NCBI RefSeq assembly: GCF_000379625.1
Contig: NZ_KB903244.1
Location: forward strand, 374,105 to 438,104
DNA length: 64,000 nucleotides
From: Actinomycetospora chiangmaiensis DSM 45062
Lineage (GTDB): Bacteria; Actinomycetota; Actinomycetes; Mycobacteriales; Pseudonocardiaceae
Direction: 5' to 3'
Made by a program: the position numbers and the translations under genes. The notes beneath the pieces are model-generated. The model saw only the letters and a list, made by a program, of their open reading frames with translations. It was not told the DNA's origin and did not search any database. Shown here one piece after another: positions 1 to 8,482 of the stretch. Numbering within the stretch: the first letter of the stretch is position 1; every line of letters begins with the position of its first letter.

Positions 1-10
1 CCCCGTTCCC

Positions 11-47
11 GACGGCGGGTCCGGTCACCTCGACCGGGCCCGCCGTC
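11..47 (+). terminator. strong hairpin terminator of a gene left of the window
   Basis: Arms of 16 bp at 11-26 and 32-47 pair at 15 of 16 positions around a 5-nt loop. It starts GACGGCGGGT, close to the core shared by later terminators. The remaining DNA to 256 holds no convincing gene; long frames there are GC-rich noise. Confidence 0.6.
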
Positions 48-256
48 GTCGTGTGTGGAGGGCCGGGCTCGCGGTCAGGGCCGCTCCCGCGCCGAGGTGC
101 ACACCACGCGTCCCCGAGCACCCGCGGACCTGCCTGACGGCACCCTCGCCATGCGGCCGGCGAAGGGCGCGCACGGCCCGCTCCACCGAGCCGAGGGGCC
201 CTTCGCTCGACACGGGACCGGCGCGTCGGCGTGCACCGGACACGCCGGTCAGCGTC

Positions 257-2074
257 CTAGCGTCGCGCCCGCCGGTGGGCCGCCATCCGCACCGGGGCGT
301 CCGCGGCACCGAATCCGGAGTGCCCGCCGACCCGCTGCACGGCCTCGAGGAACACCCGCCCGCCGAGCACCGGCGTCACGACGTGGCGGTACTGCCCGCC
401 GGAGCCGTCGACGTCGACCAGGACGCGGTGCGCGGCCAGGAGGTCGACGTCCGCCACCCCCCGCGCCGCGAGGTCCGCGTAGTAGTTCGGCCCGACGTCG
501 AGCAGCTCCAGCCCCGCGGCCGCGGCGGCCCGCGCCACGGCGAGCACGTCGGGGACCGCGAACGCCACGCTCTGCGGCGCGGGCACACCGGGGGCCCAGC
601 CACCGCGGCGCACCAGGGTCGAGGACAGCACCACCCGTACCGGGTCGGGTCCCGTCGAGGCGAACATCCGACCCCGGACCAGTCCGAAGGGCGCCACGAT
701 CTCGGTGGGCGCGCCGACCGGGGCCAGCCCGACGACCGTGCGCAGGAACAGCTCGGCCTCGGCGATCAGGTCGAACGGCGGGCTGAGCGCGACGTGGTCG
801 ATCCCGCTCACGCCGACCCCCGCCACGGCGCCGGTCACGAGGAAGTCCCCCGGCCAGAAGTCGTCGGCGGTCGGATCGGGCCGGTCGGGGCAGCAGAACA
901 GCAGGGTGCCGTCGGGGGCGGCGACCGCGCGCAGCTCCGCCTCGTCCGCGGCGCGGGGCAGCGGCACGCGCGGGGCCAGCAGCTCGACCCCGTGCCGTGC
1001 CAGCGCCTCCGGGTCGGGCGTGCGCACCGCGAGCGCGGCGACGGCGGCCGGCGCCGACCCGGCGTCGGGAACGGGGGCCTCCTCGCGGACGACGACGCGC
1101 GCGCCGCCGGCCTCCCACAGCCCGACCGGCTTGGTGCGGTGCTCGCCGGTGCGGACGAGGCCGAACGCGGCCAGCGCGTCGGTGACCTCGGCGGAGGTCG
1201 CGGGGTCGACCACCAGCTCGACGAAGGCGGTCCCGTCCACTGCGGGCATGGTGCCCCCGGCGAGCGACTCCTCGAGTCCGAGCAGGGAGCGCCGGGCGTC
1301 CAGCGCGGCGGGCCCGGGGTCGGCCTGGCGGAAGACGTCGTTGAACACCTCGAGCGACCACGGGCCGTCGTAGCCGGCGGCGTCGAGGTGACCGACGAGG
1401 GCGGTGAGGTCGAAGTCGCCCTGCCCGGGGAAGAGCCGGTGGTGCCGGCTCCACGGCAGCACGTCCATGTCCAGGCGCGGGGCGTCGGCGAGCTGGCAGA
1501 AGAAGAGCTTGCCGGCCGGTACCGACCGCAGACCGGTGGGGTCGCCGTCGCGGGCGTAGAGGTGGAAGGAGTCCACGCAGAGGCCCAGCGCCGGATGGTC
1601 GGCGAGCGCGACGATCCGCCACGAGTGGTCCCACGTGTTCACGTGCCGACCCCACGCCAGTGCCTCGTAGGCGATCCGCAGTCCCCGGTCGGCGGCCCGG
1701 GCGGCGACCTCGGCGAGCTGCGCGGCGGCGAGCTCGTCGTCGTCGATCGCCCGGGGGTCGACCGAGGAACAGATCAGGGCCGTGGTGGTCCCGAGCCGCG
1801 CCATGACGTCGAAGGCGTGCTCGACCCGGCGCAGCGCGGCCGCGAACGCGTCGGGCGGGAGCGCCTCGACGTCACGGATCGGCTGATAGAGGTCGATCGC
1901 GAGCCCGAGGTCGGTGCAGCGGCGGGCGATGTCCTCGGGCGGTTCCGGCGAGCCGAGGAGGTCGGGCACGAAGAGCTCGACGCCGTCGAACCCGGCGGCG
2001 GCCGCGGCGGCCAGCTTGTCCTCGAGCAGGCCCGAGAGACAGGCGGTCGCGATGCCGTGCCGTCGACCTCCCAC
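257..2074 (-). CDS. quiC: QuiC-type 3-dehydroshikimate dehydratase with C-terminal HPPD-like domain
   Basis: 605 aa. Residues 1-270 are a TIM-barrel sugar phosphate isomerase/epimerase-like domain that, in the QuiC family, converts 3-dehydroshikimate to protocatechuate. Putative metal ligands are E137 (YEALAWG), D168 (CVDSFH), Q194 (FCQLAD) and E242 (SLEVFND). Residues 280-600 form a vicinal-oxygen-chelate domain like 4-hydroxyphenylpyruvate dioxygenase: H427 (IDHVAL) and E577 (FLEAVQR) are kept, but the central metal His is replaced by S502 (PQSVAF). This domain is therefore probably not a working dioxygenase. The GTG start at 2074 is one base after the aroE stop, so translation is coupled. 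Family size (about 600 aa) agrees. Confidence 0.88.
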   Translation of the reverse strand: MGGRRHGIATACLSGLLEDKLAAAAAAGFDGVELFVPDLLGSPEPPEDIARRCTDLGLAIDLYQPIRDVEALPPDAFAAALRRVEHAFDVMARLGTTTALICSSVDPRAIDDDELAAAQLAEVAARAADRGLRIAYEALAWGRHVNTWDHSWRIVALADHPALGLCVDSFHLYARDGDPTGLRSVPAGKLFFCQLADAPRLDMDVLPWSRHHRLFPGQGDFDLTALVGHLDAAGYDGPWSLEVFNDVFRQADPGPAALDARRSLLGLEESLAGGTMPAVDGTAFVELVVDPATSAEVTDALAAFGLVRTGEHRTKPVGLWEAGGARVVVREEAPVPDAGSAPAAVAALAVRTPDPEALARHGVELLAPRVPLPRAADEAELRAVAAPDGTLLFCCPDRPDPTADDFWPGDFLVTGAVAGVGVSGIDHVALSPPFDLIAEAELFLRTVVGLAPVGAPTEIVAPFGLVRGRMFASTGPDPVRVVLSSTLVRRGGWAPGVPAPQSVAFAVPDVLAVARAAAAAGLELLDVGPNYYADLAARGVADVDLLAAHRVLVDVDGSGGQYRHVVTPVLGGRVFLEAVQRVGGHSGFGAADAPVRMAAHRRARR

Positions 2075-2075
2075 G

Positions 2076-2984
2076 TCAGGCCCCGGCGGCGACGAGCTCG
2101 GCGAAGTGGGCGAGCATCCGCCCGGCGTCGGGCTCGACGCCGGTGAAGTGCCGGAAGGCGTCGACGGCCTGGAAGACCGCCATGCCCCCGCCGTCGAGGA
2201 CGCGGGCGCCCCGGGCGCGGGCCGCGGTGACGAGCGCGGTGGCGAGCGGGCGGTAGACGACGTCGGCCACCCACAGCCCGGGGTGCAGCGCGTCGGGGGC
2301 GACCGGGATCCCCGGGTGGGCCGCCATCCCCGTCGGCGTCGCGTGGACCAACCCGTCGACGCGGCGCAGCGTGTCCTCGACGTCCCCGGTCCCGACGACG
2401 GCCGTGGTCGCCCGGCCGGCCTCGCGGACGGCGGCGGCGAGGGCCTCCGCACGGGCGCGGTCGGCGTCGGCGACGAGGAGTTCACGGACCCCGACATCGG
2501 TCAGGGCGTGGGCGACCGCGGCCCCGGCACCGCCGGCGCCGAGCAGCAGCACCCGGTCGACCGGCACGCCGGGGAGGCCGCGCCGGAAGGAGCGGGCGAA
2601 GCCGGAGCGGTCGGTGTTGTGCCCGACGGCGCCGTCCGGCCCGAACACCACGGTGTTCACCGCGCCCAGCACGGCGGCGTCGGGGTCGATCCGGTCGAGG
2701 TGGGCGAGCACCGTCTGCTTGGCCGGGTGCGTGACGTTGAGCCCGGAGAAGCCGGTGAGGCGGGCGGCGTCGAGGACGCGGCCGACCTCGGCGGCACCGA
2801 TGCCGAGCACGTCGAGGTCGAGCCGTCGATAGAGGTAGCGCATCCCCTGCGCGTCGCCCTCGCGCTCGTGCAGCGCGGGCGTCAGCGACGGGCCGATGCC
2901 CGTGCCCACCAGCCCGACGAGGTGGCTCGCGCGGTCGTCCCGGGCGGGGTCGGCGGCAGCGACGTCGGGCAGGGTCAGGGTCAC
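2076..2984 (-). CDS. aroE: quinate/shikimate dehydrogenase
   Basis: 302 aa from GTG 2984, which has GGAGGT 4 nt upstream; an ATG four codons earlier (2996) would place that Shine-Dalgarno inside the gene. The substrate domain shows S-L-T near residue 33 (the SxT pattern of quinate-using enzymes), the catalytic Lys in NVTHPAKQT and Asp in HNTDRSGF. The Rossmann domain has GAGGAGAA and an Asp (VADAD) that favours NAD. Together with quiC it would feed quinate or shikimate into protocatechuate rather than serve aromatic biosynthesis. A palindrome at the promoter suggests dedicated control. Quinate versus shikimate preference is inferred. Confidence 0.83.
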   Translation of the reverse strand: MTLTLPDVAAADPARDDRASHLVGLVGTGIGPSLTPALHEREGDAQGMRYLYRRLDLDVLGIGAAEVGRVLDAARLTGFSGLNVTHPAKQTVLAHLDRIDPDAAVLGAVNTVVFGPDGAVGHNTDRSGFARSFRRGLPGVPVDRVLLLGAGGAGAAVAHALTDVGVRELLVADADRARAEALAAAVREAGRATTAVVGTGDVEDTLRRVDGLVHATPTGMAAHPGIPVAPDALHPGLWVADVVYRPLATALVTAARARGARVLDGGGMAVFQAVDAFRHFTGVEPDAGRMLAHFAELVAAGA

Positions 2985-2997
2985 CGGAACCTCCATG

Positions 2998-3016
2998 TAC
3001 TAACTGGTGAGTTCAG
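2998..3016 (-). promoter_or_regulatory. candidate operator of aroE-quiC
   Basis: AACTGGTGAGTT (3002-3013) is an inverted repeat of AACT/AGTT around GGTG, and the flanks (ACTA / TCAG) extend it imperfectly. It lies directly upstream of aroE, where repressor binding would block the promoter. The binding factor is not encoded next to it. Confidence 0.4.
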
Positions 3017-3095
3017 GCTAGATCGCCCCGGCGGCCCGGTGCAAGTCCGGCAGGACCCGGCGTCGGGAACGGCGGGACGGACGGGGCACGACGAA

Positions 3096-3125
3096 GGGCG
3101 GACCGGCCTGCCCGCCGATCCGCCC
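3096..3125 (-). terminator. hairpin after the serine protease gene
   Basis: Perfect 7-bp arms GGGCGGA and TCCGCCC (3096-3102, 3119-3125) with a GC-rich loop, 45 bp past the protease stop codon. It separates that gene from aroE-quiC on the same strand. Confidence 0.4.
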
Positions 3126-3169
3126 TCGGTCCCCCGTCCGGTCTGCCCTCCGACCGGGATGTCCCTCTC

Positions 3170-4069
3170 CTACGACGCGATCTGCTTCTCGATCAGATCG
3201 GCGTTCGGACCGACCCGCGTGTAGTAGCCGGGCTTGCCGGCGCGGGCGCACCCGTCGCCGAAGCTCGTGATCCCGATGAGCTTGCCGCCCGCGACCAGGG
3301 GCCCGCCGGAGTCGCCCTGGCAGGTGTCCACGCCCCCGGCGTCGAAGCCCGCGCAGGTCAGGAGCGTCGGGTCGTAGGACGACGCGGACGACCGGCAGTA
3401 GGAGTCCTCGCGGATCGGGACCGTGGCCCCGAGCAGGTAGCGGGAGGCCGAGCCGTTCTCCGACGTCGCGCCCCAGCCGTAGATGCGGGCGGCGGTGCCG
3501 GCGCCGTAGAGCGCGGAGTCGGCGGCCGTCGCCAGCGGCAGCGTGGGGGTGGTGACCGCCTGGGCGAGCGTCAGGACGGACACGTCGAGCCCGGAGCCGA
3601 CCGACTGGAAGGTGGGGCTGATCCAGACCCGTGACACCGCCACCGAGCGGCCGGTCCTCGAGTCCTTGTCGTCCCGCCCGACCACGGCGAGGATCTTCCG
3701 GTCCGGCGCCGACGCCGTGCAGTGCGCGGCCGTGACCACCTTCGTCGGCGCGACGAGGGTGCCGCCGCAGAACTGGAAGCCCGACGAGTCGGTGAGGTAG
3801 ACGACCCACGGCTCGTCGGCCGTGCTGGTGCGTTCGCCGCCCACGATCCGCGCCTGCGCCACCCCGTCGCCGCCGGTGCCCCCCGGGTCGTCGCCGGTGC
3901 TCCCCGTCGTCACCGCCGAGCTCCGTCCGCCGAACCCCACCAGCCCCACCGCCACGACCGCGAGCACCACCACGGCCGTCGAGGCGCACAGGACCGCCCG
4001 CCGCACCAGCGGCCCCCGCGGCGTCCGGGTCACCTCGACACGGTGCCGACCGTGCGTTCGCTCCCGCAT
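3170..4069 (-). CDS. membrane-anchored or secreted trypsin-like serine protease
   Basis: 299 aa. GGAGG lies 4 nt before ATG 4069, which rules out the longer frame. Residues 20-46 are one hydrophobic signal-anchor, followed by a Gly/Thr-rich linker and a family S1A domain. The zymogen cleavage site is R74-IVGG. The triad is H116 (TAAHC), D162 (GLDVSVL) and S254 (GDSGGP). D248, six residues before the Ser, is the position that gives trypsin its Arg/Lys specificity, and the GCARAGKPGYYTRV loop is also trypsin-like. It acts outside the membrane; its substrate is unknown. It stands alone, divergent from mtr. Confidence 0.9.
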   Translation of the reverse strand: MRERTHGRHRVEVTRTPRGPLVRRAVLCASTAVVVLAVVAVGLVGFGGRSSAVTTGSTGDDPGGTGGDGVAQARIVGGERTSTADEPWVVYLTDSSGFQFCGGTLVAPTKVVTAAHCTASAPDRKILAVVGRDDKDSRTGRSVAVSRVWISPTFQSVGSGLDVSVLTLAQAVTTPTLPLATAADSALYGAGTAARIYGWGATSENGSASRYLLGATVPIREDSYCRSSASSYDPTLLTCAGFDAGGVDTCQGDSGGPLVAGGKLIGITSFGDGCARAGKPGYYTRVGPNADLIEKQIAS

Positions 4070-4383
4070 CCCGCCTCCGCTCACGTACTGCAGTTCCGCC
4101 GCCCCCTCGCGGGGCCCGTCCGGCGTACCGCTCACCGTCCGTCGGAGCAGAGGTGACCAGAGACCGGCGGTGGTCAACAAGTCGGCGAGCGGGAGTTCGC
4201 CCCGCCGAGCGACGACGAACGGTCGATTTCGGACGGTAAACGACACCGGCGAGTGAGGAGACGGCGATGAACGGTCAATGAGGACCGCTCACCGGGGACA
4301 ACCGTGATCATCACGCAGCGTCGTCGAGACCGAGGAGACACCGTTCACCGCCGGACGGACGAGCCGCACCCGGCGGGGCTCAA
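4070..4383. other. intergenic region between divergent protease and mtr
   Basis: About 310 bp without a credible gene. It must hold the protease promoter; no clear -35/-10 pair is visible in it. It ends at the mtr promoter. Confidence 0.5.
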
Positions 4384-4389
4384 TAGAGT
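4384..4389 (+). promoter_or_regulatory. -10 element of mtr (leaderless)
   Basis: TAGAGT ends 7 nt before GTG 4397, the spacing expected if transcription starts at the start codon. No Shine-Dalgarno sequence is present. Confidence 0.55.
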
Positions 4390-4405
4390 GGGGCACGTGC
4401 CCCAC
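4388..4405. repeat. 18-bp perfect palindrome across the mtr start codon
   Basis: GTGGGGCACGTGCCCCAC reads the same on both strands. It overlaps the end of the -10, the expected transcription start and the first three codons of mtr, a typical place for a repressor site. Reading it as an operator is inference. Confidence 0.6.
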
Positions 4406-5779
4406 CACGACCTCGTGATCATCGGCTCGGGATCGGGCAACTCGATCCTCGACTCGCGCTTCGACGACCTCGACGTGGCGATCGTCGAGCACGGCGTGTT
4501 CGGCGGGACGTGCCTCAACGTCGGCTGCATCCCGACGAAGATGTACGTCTACGCCTCGGACGTCGCCGAGACGATCCGCCGCGCGAGCACGTACGGCGTC
4601 GACGCGAGCATCGACAAGGTGCGCTGGCCGGACATCCGCGACCGCGTGTTCGGGCGCATCGACCCCATCTCCGCGGGCGGTCTGCGCTACCGCGACCAGG
4701 AGTGCTCCAACATCACCGTGTACCAGGGGCACGCGGTGTTCACGGGCGACCGGGAACTCTCGATCACCCCGACGGCGGGCGGCGACGGCGAGACCGTCAC
4801 CGCCGACCGCATCGTCATCGCCGCCGGCTCGCGGCCGACCGCGCCCGCGGTGATCGCGGACTCCGGGGTCCCGTTCCACACCTCCGACGACGTCATGCGC
4901 CTGCCGGAGCTCCCCCGCCGCCTGACGATCGTCGGCGGCGGCTACATCGCCTGCGAGTTCGCCCACGTGTTCTCGGCGCTGGGCACCGAGGTCACGATCG
5001 TGACCCGCGGGCCGGCCCTGCTGCGCGAGCAGGACGAGCTGGTCTCCGAGCGCTTCACCCGCCTCGCCCAGGAGCGGTGGAACGTCTACCTGGACGCCGA
5101 GCCGACCGCCGCCGAGCAGCGCGCCGACGGCACGATCGTGCTCACCTGCCCCGACGGCGGCGAGATCGAGGGCGACGCCCTCCTCGTGGCCACCGGCCGC
5201 AGGCCCAACGGGGACCGGCTCGACGTCGAGAAGACCGGCCTGCAGCTCACCACCGACGGCCGCGTCGAGGTCGACCAGTACCAGCGCACCCCGGTCGAGG
5301 GCATCTACGCGCTCGGCGACGTCAGCTCGCCCTACCAGCTCAAGCACGTCGCGAACCACGAGGCGAAGGTGGTGCAGCACAACCTGCTGCACCCCGACGC
5401 GCCCCGCGCCACGAGCCACCGGTTCGTCCCGTCGGCCGTGTTCACCGACCCGCAGGTCGCGAGCGTCGGCGCCCGCGAGCAGGACCTGCGCCGCGACGGC
5501 ACCCCGTACGTCTCGAAGGTGCAGGCTTACGGCGACGTCGCCTTCGGCTGGGCGATGGAGGACTCCACCGGCTTCGCCAAGGTGCTCGCCTCCCCGTCGG
5601 GCGAGCTCCTCGGCGCCCACTTCATGGGACCGCAGGCGTCCTCGTTGATCCAGGTGCTCGTCCAGGCCATGGTGTTCGGCCAGACCGCGCAGGAGGTCGC
5701 CACCGGGCAGTACTGGATCCACCCGGCACTGCCCGAACTGATCGAGAACGCACTGCTGGGGCTCCCACTGTCGTCGTGA
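4397..5779 (+). CDS. mtr: mycothione reductase
   Basis: 460 aa flavoprotein of the pyridine-nucleotide disulfide reductase family; it reduces mycothione (oxidised mycothiol) with NADPH in the cytoplasm. FAD site GSGSGN (10-15), redox disulfide C39/C44 in [16 protein letters not shown](P)H site [10 protein letters not shown], second FAD motif YALGDV, and the C-terminal [14 protein letters not shown] segment with the active-site His-Glu pair. Length matches the family. GTG 4397 is chosen because a TAGAGT -10 lies 7 nt upstream; the family start motif (DLVIIG) follows at once. Longer starts at 4304 or 4388 are less likely. Confidence 0.93.
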   Translation: MPHHDLVIIGSGSGNSILDSRFDDLDVAIVEHGVFGGTCLNVGCIPTKMYVYASDVAETIRRASTYGVDASIDKVRWPDIRDRVFGRIDPISAGGLRYRDQECSNITVYQGHAVFTGDRELSITPTAGGDGETVTADRIVIAAGSRPTAPAVIADSGVPFHTSDDVMRLPELPRRLTIVGGGYIACEFAHVFSALGTEVTIVTRGPALLREQDELVSERFTRLAQERWNVYLDAEPTAAEQRADGTIVLTCPDGGEIEGDALLVATGRRPNGDRLDVEKTGLQLTTDGRVEVDQYQRTPVEGIYALGDVSSPYQLKHVANHEAKVVQHNLLHPDAPRATSHRFVPSAVFTDPQVASVGAREQDLRRDGTPYVSKVQAYGDVAFGWAMEDSTGFAKVLASPSGELLGAHFMGPQASSLIQVLVQAMVFGQTAQEVATGQYWIHPALPELIENALLGLPLSS

Positions 5780-6521
5780 CGACGTCGAGCGAGCGCCAGA
5801 ACCGGCCGAGGAGCTGGGCGGTCCGCACCGGGTAGCGGGCCGGCCACCAGTGGCCGACACCCTCGAGGACCGCGACCTGCGCCCCGGCGCGGGCCGCGGC
5901 CGCCCGGCGCTGCGCGAGGGTGCCGGCGACGGGGTCGCCGGTGGCCACGACGGCGAGGCCGGGTCGCAGCGCGGCCCGCTCCAGCCCCTGCCCCGCGCGC
6001 GCCATGACCGGCTGGGCGGCCGCCCGGTACAGCGCGAGGATCGCGTGGGCCAACGACGGGTCGTAGCCGTCGACGATGCGCTCGGCGACCGCCCGGGGCA
6101 TGCCCCGGCCCGTCAGGCGCGCCGTCCACGCCGGCCGGTCCGCGAGCCCGGCGACCTGCCGCTCCCCCGCGCCCGGCGTCTGCCAGGTCACCGCGAGGTC
6201 GTGCCAGACGTAGTCGGGCTGGTAGAGCGCGAGCGCGTCGCTCACCCAGCTCCGCACCAGGTCCGGACGGTCCATCGCCACCCGGACGACGTGGGCCCCG
6301 CCCCAGTCGTGCCCGACCAGGTCGACCGGCCCGTCGAACCGTTCCAGGTGCCCCACCAGCCAGTCCCGGTAGCCGTCCGGGGAGACGTCGAACCCGCCGG
6401 GCAGGGGCGCGCCGAACCCGGGCGGGGACAGGAGCACGACGTCCTCGCGCCCGATCGCGGCGAGCAGGCCCTCCCAGACCGCCGCCGTCATGGGGTTGCC
6501 GTGCACGAACACCGCGGTCAT
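5622..6521 (-). CDS. alpha/beta hydrolase, haloalkane dehalogenase/epoxide hydrolase type
   Basis: 299 aa. Nucleophile elbow GHDWGG has Asp as nucleophile, as in haloalkane dehalogenases and epoxide hydrolases; VHGNP is the oxyanion-hole motif, D in ATGDPVAG and H in GVGHWW are further triad candidates. The start ATG 6521 has GAGG upstream. The fold should end near residue 245 (LLGRFWRSL); the last 50 or so residues are low-complexity and antisense to the mtr 3' end (158-bp overlap), so an ancestral stop was probably lost. It is divergent from a TetR gene that likely controls it. Substrate unknown. Confidence 0.75.
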   Translation of the reverse strand: MTAVFVHGNPMTAAVWEGLLAAIGREDVVLLSPPGFGAPLPGGFDVSPDGYRDWLVGHLERFDGPVDLVGHDWGGAHVVRVAMDRPDLVRSWVSDALALYQPDYVWHDLAVTWQTPGAGERQVAGLADRPAWTARLTGRGMPRAVAERIVDGYDPSLAHAILALYRAAAQPVMARAGQGLERAALRPGLAVVATGDPVAGTLAQRRAAAARAGAQVAVLEGVGHWWPARYPVRTAQLLGRFWRSLDVVTTTVGAPAVRSRSVRAVPGGSSTARWRPPARSGRTPWPGRAPGSTRTPAVP

Positions 6522-6532
6522 CTCGGCCTCAC

Positions 6533-6558
6533 TTACTTGTCGACTAACACGCAAGTTA
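6533..6558. promoter_or_regulatory. candidate TetR operator between divergent genes
   Basis: TTACTTG (6533-6539) and CAAGTTA (6552-6558) are inverted half-sites matching at 6 of 7 positions; a smaller CTAAC/GTTAG repeat is nested inside. The site lies between the hydrolase and the TetR gene and would cover both promoters. Confidence 0.5.
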
Positions 6559-6564
6559 GCACGA

Positions 6565-6570
6565 TACGAT
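6565..6570 (+). promoter_or_regulatory. -10 element of the TetR gene at 6577 (leaderless)
   Basis: TACGAT ends 6 nt before GTG 6577; there is no ribosome-binding site. Confidence 0.5.
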
Positions 6571-6576
6571 CCGCCC

Positions 6577-7170
6577 GTGGAACGGAGAACGCAGCGGGAG
6601 CGGCGCGAGACGACCGAGCGCGCGTTGCTGACCGCGACCGCCGACCTCGTGGTCGAGTCCGGCCTCGGGTCGGTGACGCTCGCGGAGGTCGGGCGGCGTG
6701 CGGGCTACAGCCGCGGCATCGTCACGCATCACTTCGGCTCGAAGCAGGCCCTCGTCGAGGCGCTCGTGTCGGCGAGCCAGGCCGGCTTCGTCCCGGGGCT
6801 CGACGAGATGGATCCCGGCCTCGGCCGGTTCCTCGCCCTGGTCGAGCGCTACCTCGGCGCCGTCGGCGGGATCGGGTCGCTCTCGCGGGCGTTCCTCGTG
6901 CTGTGGGCGGAGTCGGTCGCCTCGGCCGAGCTCGGCCCGGTGTTCCGCGAGCGCGACGCGCTGTTCCGGGCCGACATCGCCGCCGACCTGGAGGCGGGGC
7001 GGGCCGCCGGGGACGTCCGCGCGGACGTCGAGCCCGCGATCGTCGCGGCGATCGTGGTGGCCGAGCTGCGCGGCCTCGCCCTGCAGTACCTGGTGGCGCC
7101 GGACTCGATCGACCCCGGGGCGGCCGGCCGGGCGCTGCGCGCGCACTGGCAGGCCGCCCTCGGCGCCTAG
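6577..7170 (+). CDS. TetR/AcrR family transcriptional regulator
   Basis: 197 aa. N-terminal helix-turn-helix at about residues 25-55 (SVTLAEVGRRAGYSRGIVTHHFGSK split across two helices, ending with the usual HHFGSK), followed by an all-helical ligand domain. It is transcribed away from the Asp-nucleophile hydrolase with 55 bp between the starts and an inverted repeat in that gap, the usual local-repressor arrangement. GTG 6577 is supported by the leaderless -10. Its stop codon overlaps that of the convergent cinA-like gene (CTAG). Confidence 0.85.
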   Translation: MERRTQRERRETTERALLTATADLVVESGLGSVTLAEVGRRAGYSRGIVTHHFGSKQALVEALVSASQAGFVPGLDEMDPGLGRFLALVERYLGAVGGIGSLSRAFLVLWAESVASAELGPVFRERDALFRADIAADLEAGRAAGDVRADVEPAIVAAIVVAELRGLALQYLVAPDSIDPGAAGRALRAHWQAALGA

Positions 7171-7661
7171 CCCTGCGAGCGGGCCGCGGTGGTGTGCTCG
7201 CGCAGCGTGTGCAGGGCCTCGATCCGGGTCGCCTTGAGCACGTCCGGCGGATCGCCCGGGAACTGCTTCACCCAGGCGTCGGTGCGGCCGTGGTCGCTGA
7301 CCGCGAACCAGACCGTGCCGGGCGGCTGGTCGTCCTGCGGGTCGGGCCCGCCCGCGCCGCTCACGGCGACGACCACGTCCGCGCCGAACATCTCGGCGGC
7401 GTTCTCCGCCATGGCCCGGACGGCCGGCTCGGCGACGACCGGCCCGTCGGGCACCTTGAGGACCCCGTGCTTGGTGGTGCGGTCGTAGGCGACGACGCCT
7501 CCCCGGAACCACTCGCTCGATCCCGGGGCGGCCGCCAGGTCGCTGGAGACCAGGCCACCCGTCAACGACTCCACCACCGCGATCCGGCGTCCGTCCCGGC
7601 TCGCGCCGTCCGAGATCTCCTGCGCGAGCTGTTCGGGCTCCACGTCGAGGGGCTCGTCCAC
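7167..7661 (-). CDS. CinA C-terminal domain nicotinamide-nucleotide amidohydrolase
   Basis: 164 aa, the size of the stand-alone CinA-C/PncC family, which deamidates nicotinamide mononucleotide to nicotinate mononucleotide in NAD salvage. Characteristic motifs are VESLTGGL near residue 30, RGGVVAYDRTTK, and AVSGAGGPD. The N-terminal molybdopterin-binding-like domain of full CinA is absent. GTG 7661 has GGGAGGT 7 nt upstream. The 3' end meets the TetR gene tail to tail. Catalytic assignment follows the family, not direct evidence. Confidence 0.85.
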   Translation of the reverse strand: MDEPLDVEPEQLAQEISDGASRDGRRIAVVESLTGGLVSSDLAAAPGSSEWFRGGVVAYDRTTKHGVLKVPDGPVVAEPAVRAMAENAAEMFGADVVVAVSGAGGPDPQDDQPPGTVWFAVSDHGRTDAWVKQFPGDPPDVLKATRIEALHTLREHTTAARSQG

Positions 7662-7737
7662 CGAAGTACCTCCCGGTCCTCGTCCACGATGACGACGCCG
7701 GCGGATGACCGGACCACCCGGTCGCCGAAACGGCTCC

Positions 7738-8379
7738 TCACAACCCGCAGGTCGCGCCCGCCGTCCGCGCGACGTGGTCGAAGAACGTGTCGCGGTCGTG
7801 CACCACGTTCTCGTACTGCCCGAACAGCTCGAAGCCGACCGTCCCGAAGAGCTGGGTGAAGGCCGCCATCGCGGCCGGGGCGAGCTCGGCGGTCAGGCCC
7901 GGCAGGAGATCGGGCGCCAGGGCGTTCCGGACGGCGGGTGGGGGCGCGGCCACCGGTCCCCCGGCCTCGATCGCGATGCGGGCGAGCACGATCGCCACCC
8001 GGCCGGCGGCGGGCAACGTGTCCTGCGGCGCCGCGTACCCGGGCACCGGCGAGCCGTAGATCAGCGCGTACTGCGCCGGGTGCTCCCGCGCCCACGCGCG
8101 CACCGCCCGCCACACCGACACCCACCGCTCGAGCGGCTCGCCGCCGTGGTCCGCCGCCTCCGCCGCCTCTCCCACGGCGTCGTAGGCCTCGATGATCAGC
8201 GCCGTGAGCAGGTCGTCGCGGCTCGGGAAGTAGCGGTAGACCGCCGAGGACACCATCCCGACCTCACGGGTCACCGCCCGCAGTGACAGCGCCGCGGCGC
8301 CGACCTCGGCGAGCTGCGCGCGGGCGGCCGCGAGGATCCGCTCGGTCGTCTCGGCGCGCTGCTCCTGGCGGGTGGTCAT
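7738..8379 (-). CDS. TetR/AcrR family regulator (WHG-type C-terminal domain)
   Basis: 213 aa. Helix-turn-helix at about residues 30-52 (LSLRAVTREVGMVSSAVYRYF), then a C-terminal domain with the RAVRAWAREHPAQYALIYGSPVPGY region seen in TetR proteins with a WHG domain. It is divergent from an F420-type nitroreductase gene, and the 103-bp gap carries three copies of one palindrome, so autoregulation and control of the nitroreductase are very likely. The inducer is unknown. Confidence 0.88.
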   Translation of the reverse strand: MTTRQEQRAETTERILAAARAQLAEVGAAALSLRAVTREVGMVSSAVYRYFPSRDDLLTALIIEAYDAVGEAAEAADHGGEPLERWVSVWRAVRAWAREHPAQYALIYGSPVPGYAAPQDTLPAAGRVAIVLARIAIEAGGPVAAPPPAVRNALAPDLLPGLTAELAPAAMAAFTQLFGTVGFELFGQYENVVHDRDTFFDHVARTAGATCGL

Positions 8380-8394
8380 GGCACCAGCATTTCA

Positions 8395-8409
8395 GAGAGC
8401 ACTGCTCTT
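8395..8409. promoter_or_regulatory. operator copy 1 of GAGAGCAnTGCTCTC
   Basis: GAGAGCACTGCTCTT: 6-bp arms AGAGCA/TGCTCT are perfect. It lies 15 bp from the TetR start codon. Confidence 0.75.
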
Positions 8410-8413
8410 GACA
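8408..8413 (+). promoter_or_regulatory. -35 element of the nitroreductase gene
   Basis: TTGACA is a perfect sigma-70-type -35 hexamer between operator copies 1 and 2. The -10 would fall inside operator copy 2, where no strong hexamer is visible. Confidence 0.45.
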
Positions 8414-8428
8414 GCAGGACCCACAACA

Positions 8429-8443
8429 GAGAGCATTGCTCTC
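8429..8443. promoter_or_regulatory. operator copy 2 of GAGAGCAnTGCTCTC
   Basis: GAGAGCATTGCTCTC has perfect 7-bp arms around one T. It covers the expected -10 of the nitroreductase promoter. Confidence 0.8.
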
Positions 8444-8451
8444 GCAGGAAC

Positions 8452-8466
8452 GAGAGCAGTGCTCAC
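8452..8466. promoter_or_regulatory. operator copy 3 of GAGAGCAnTGCTCTC
   Basis: GAGAGCAGTGCTCAC matches the other copies except in the last two bases. It ends 16 bp before the nitroreductase start. Confidence 0.7.
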
Positions 8467-8482
8467 ACAAGGGAGACCGGCC

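Noticed and set aside
1-256. A small gene at the left edge
   Set aside because: Overlapping frames on both strands are equally open and no ribosome site or -10 fits; only a terminator is supported.
53-2146. Long open frame on the plus strand opposite quiC and aroE
   Set aside because: Arg/Gly/Pro-rich composition without any domain; it mirrors the third-position GC bias of the real minus-strand genes.
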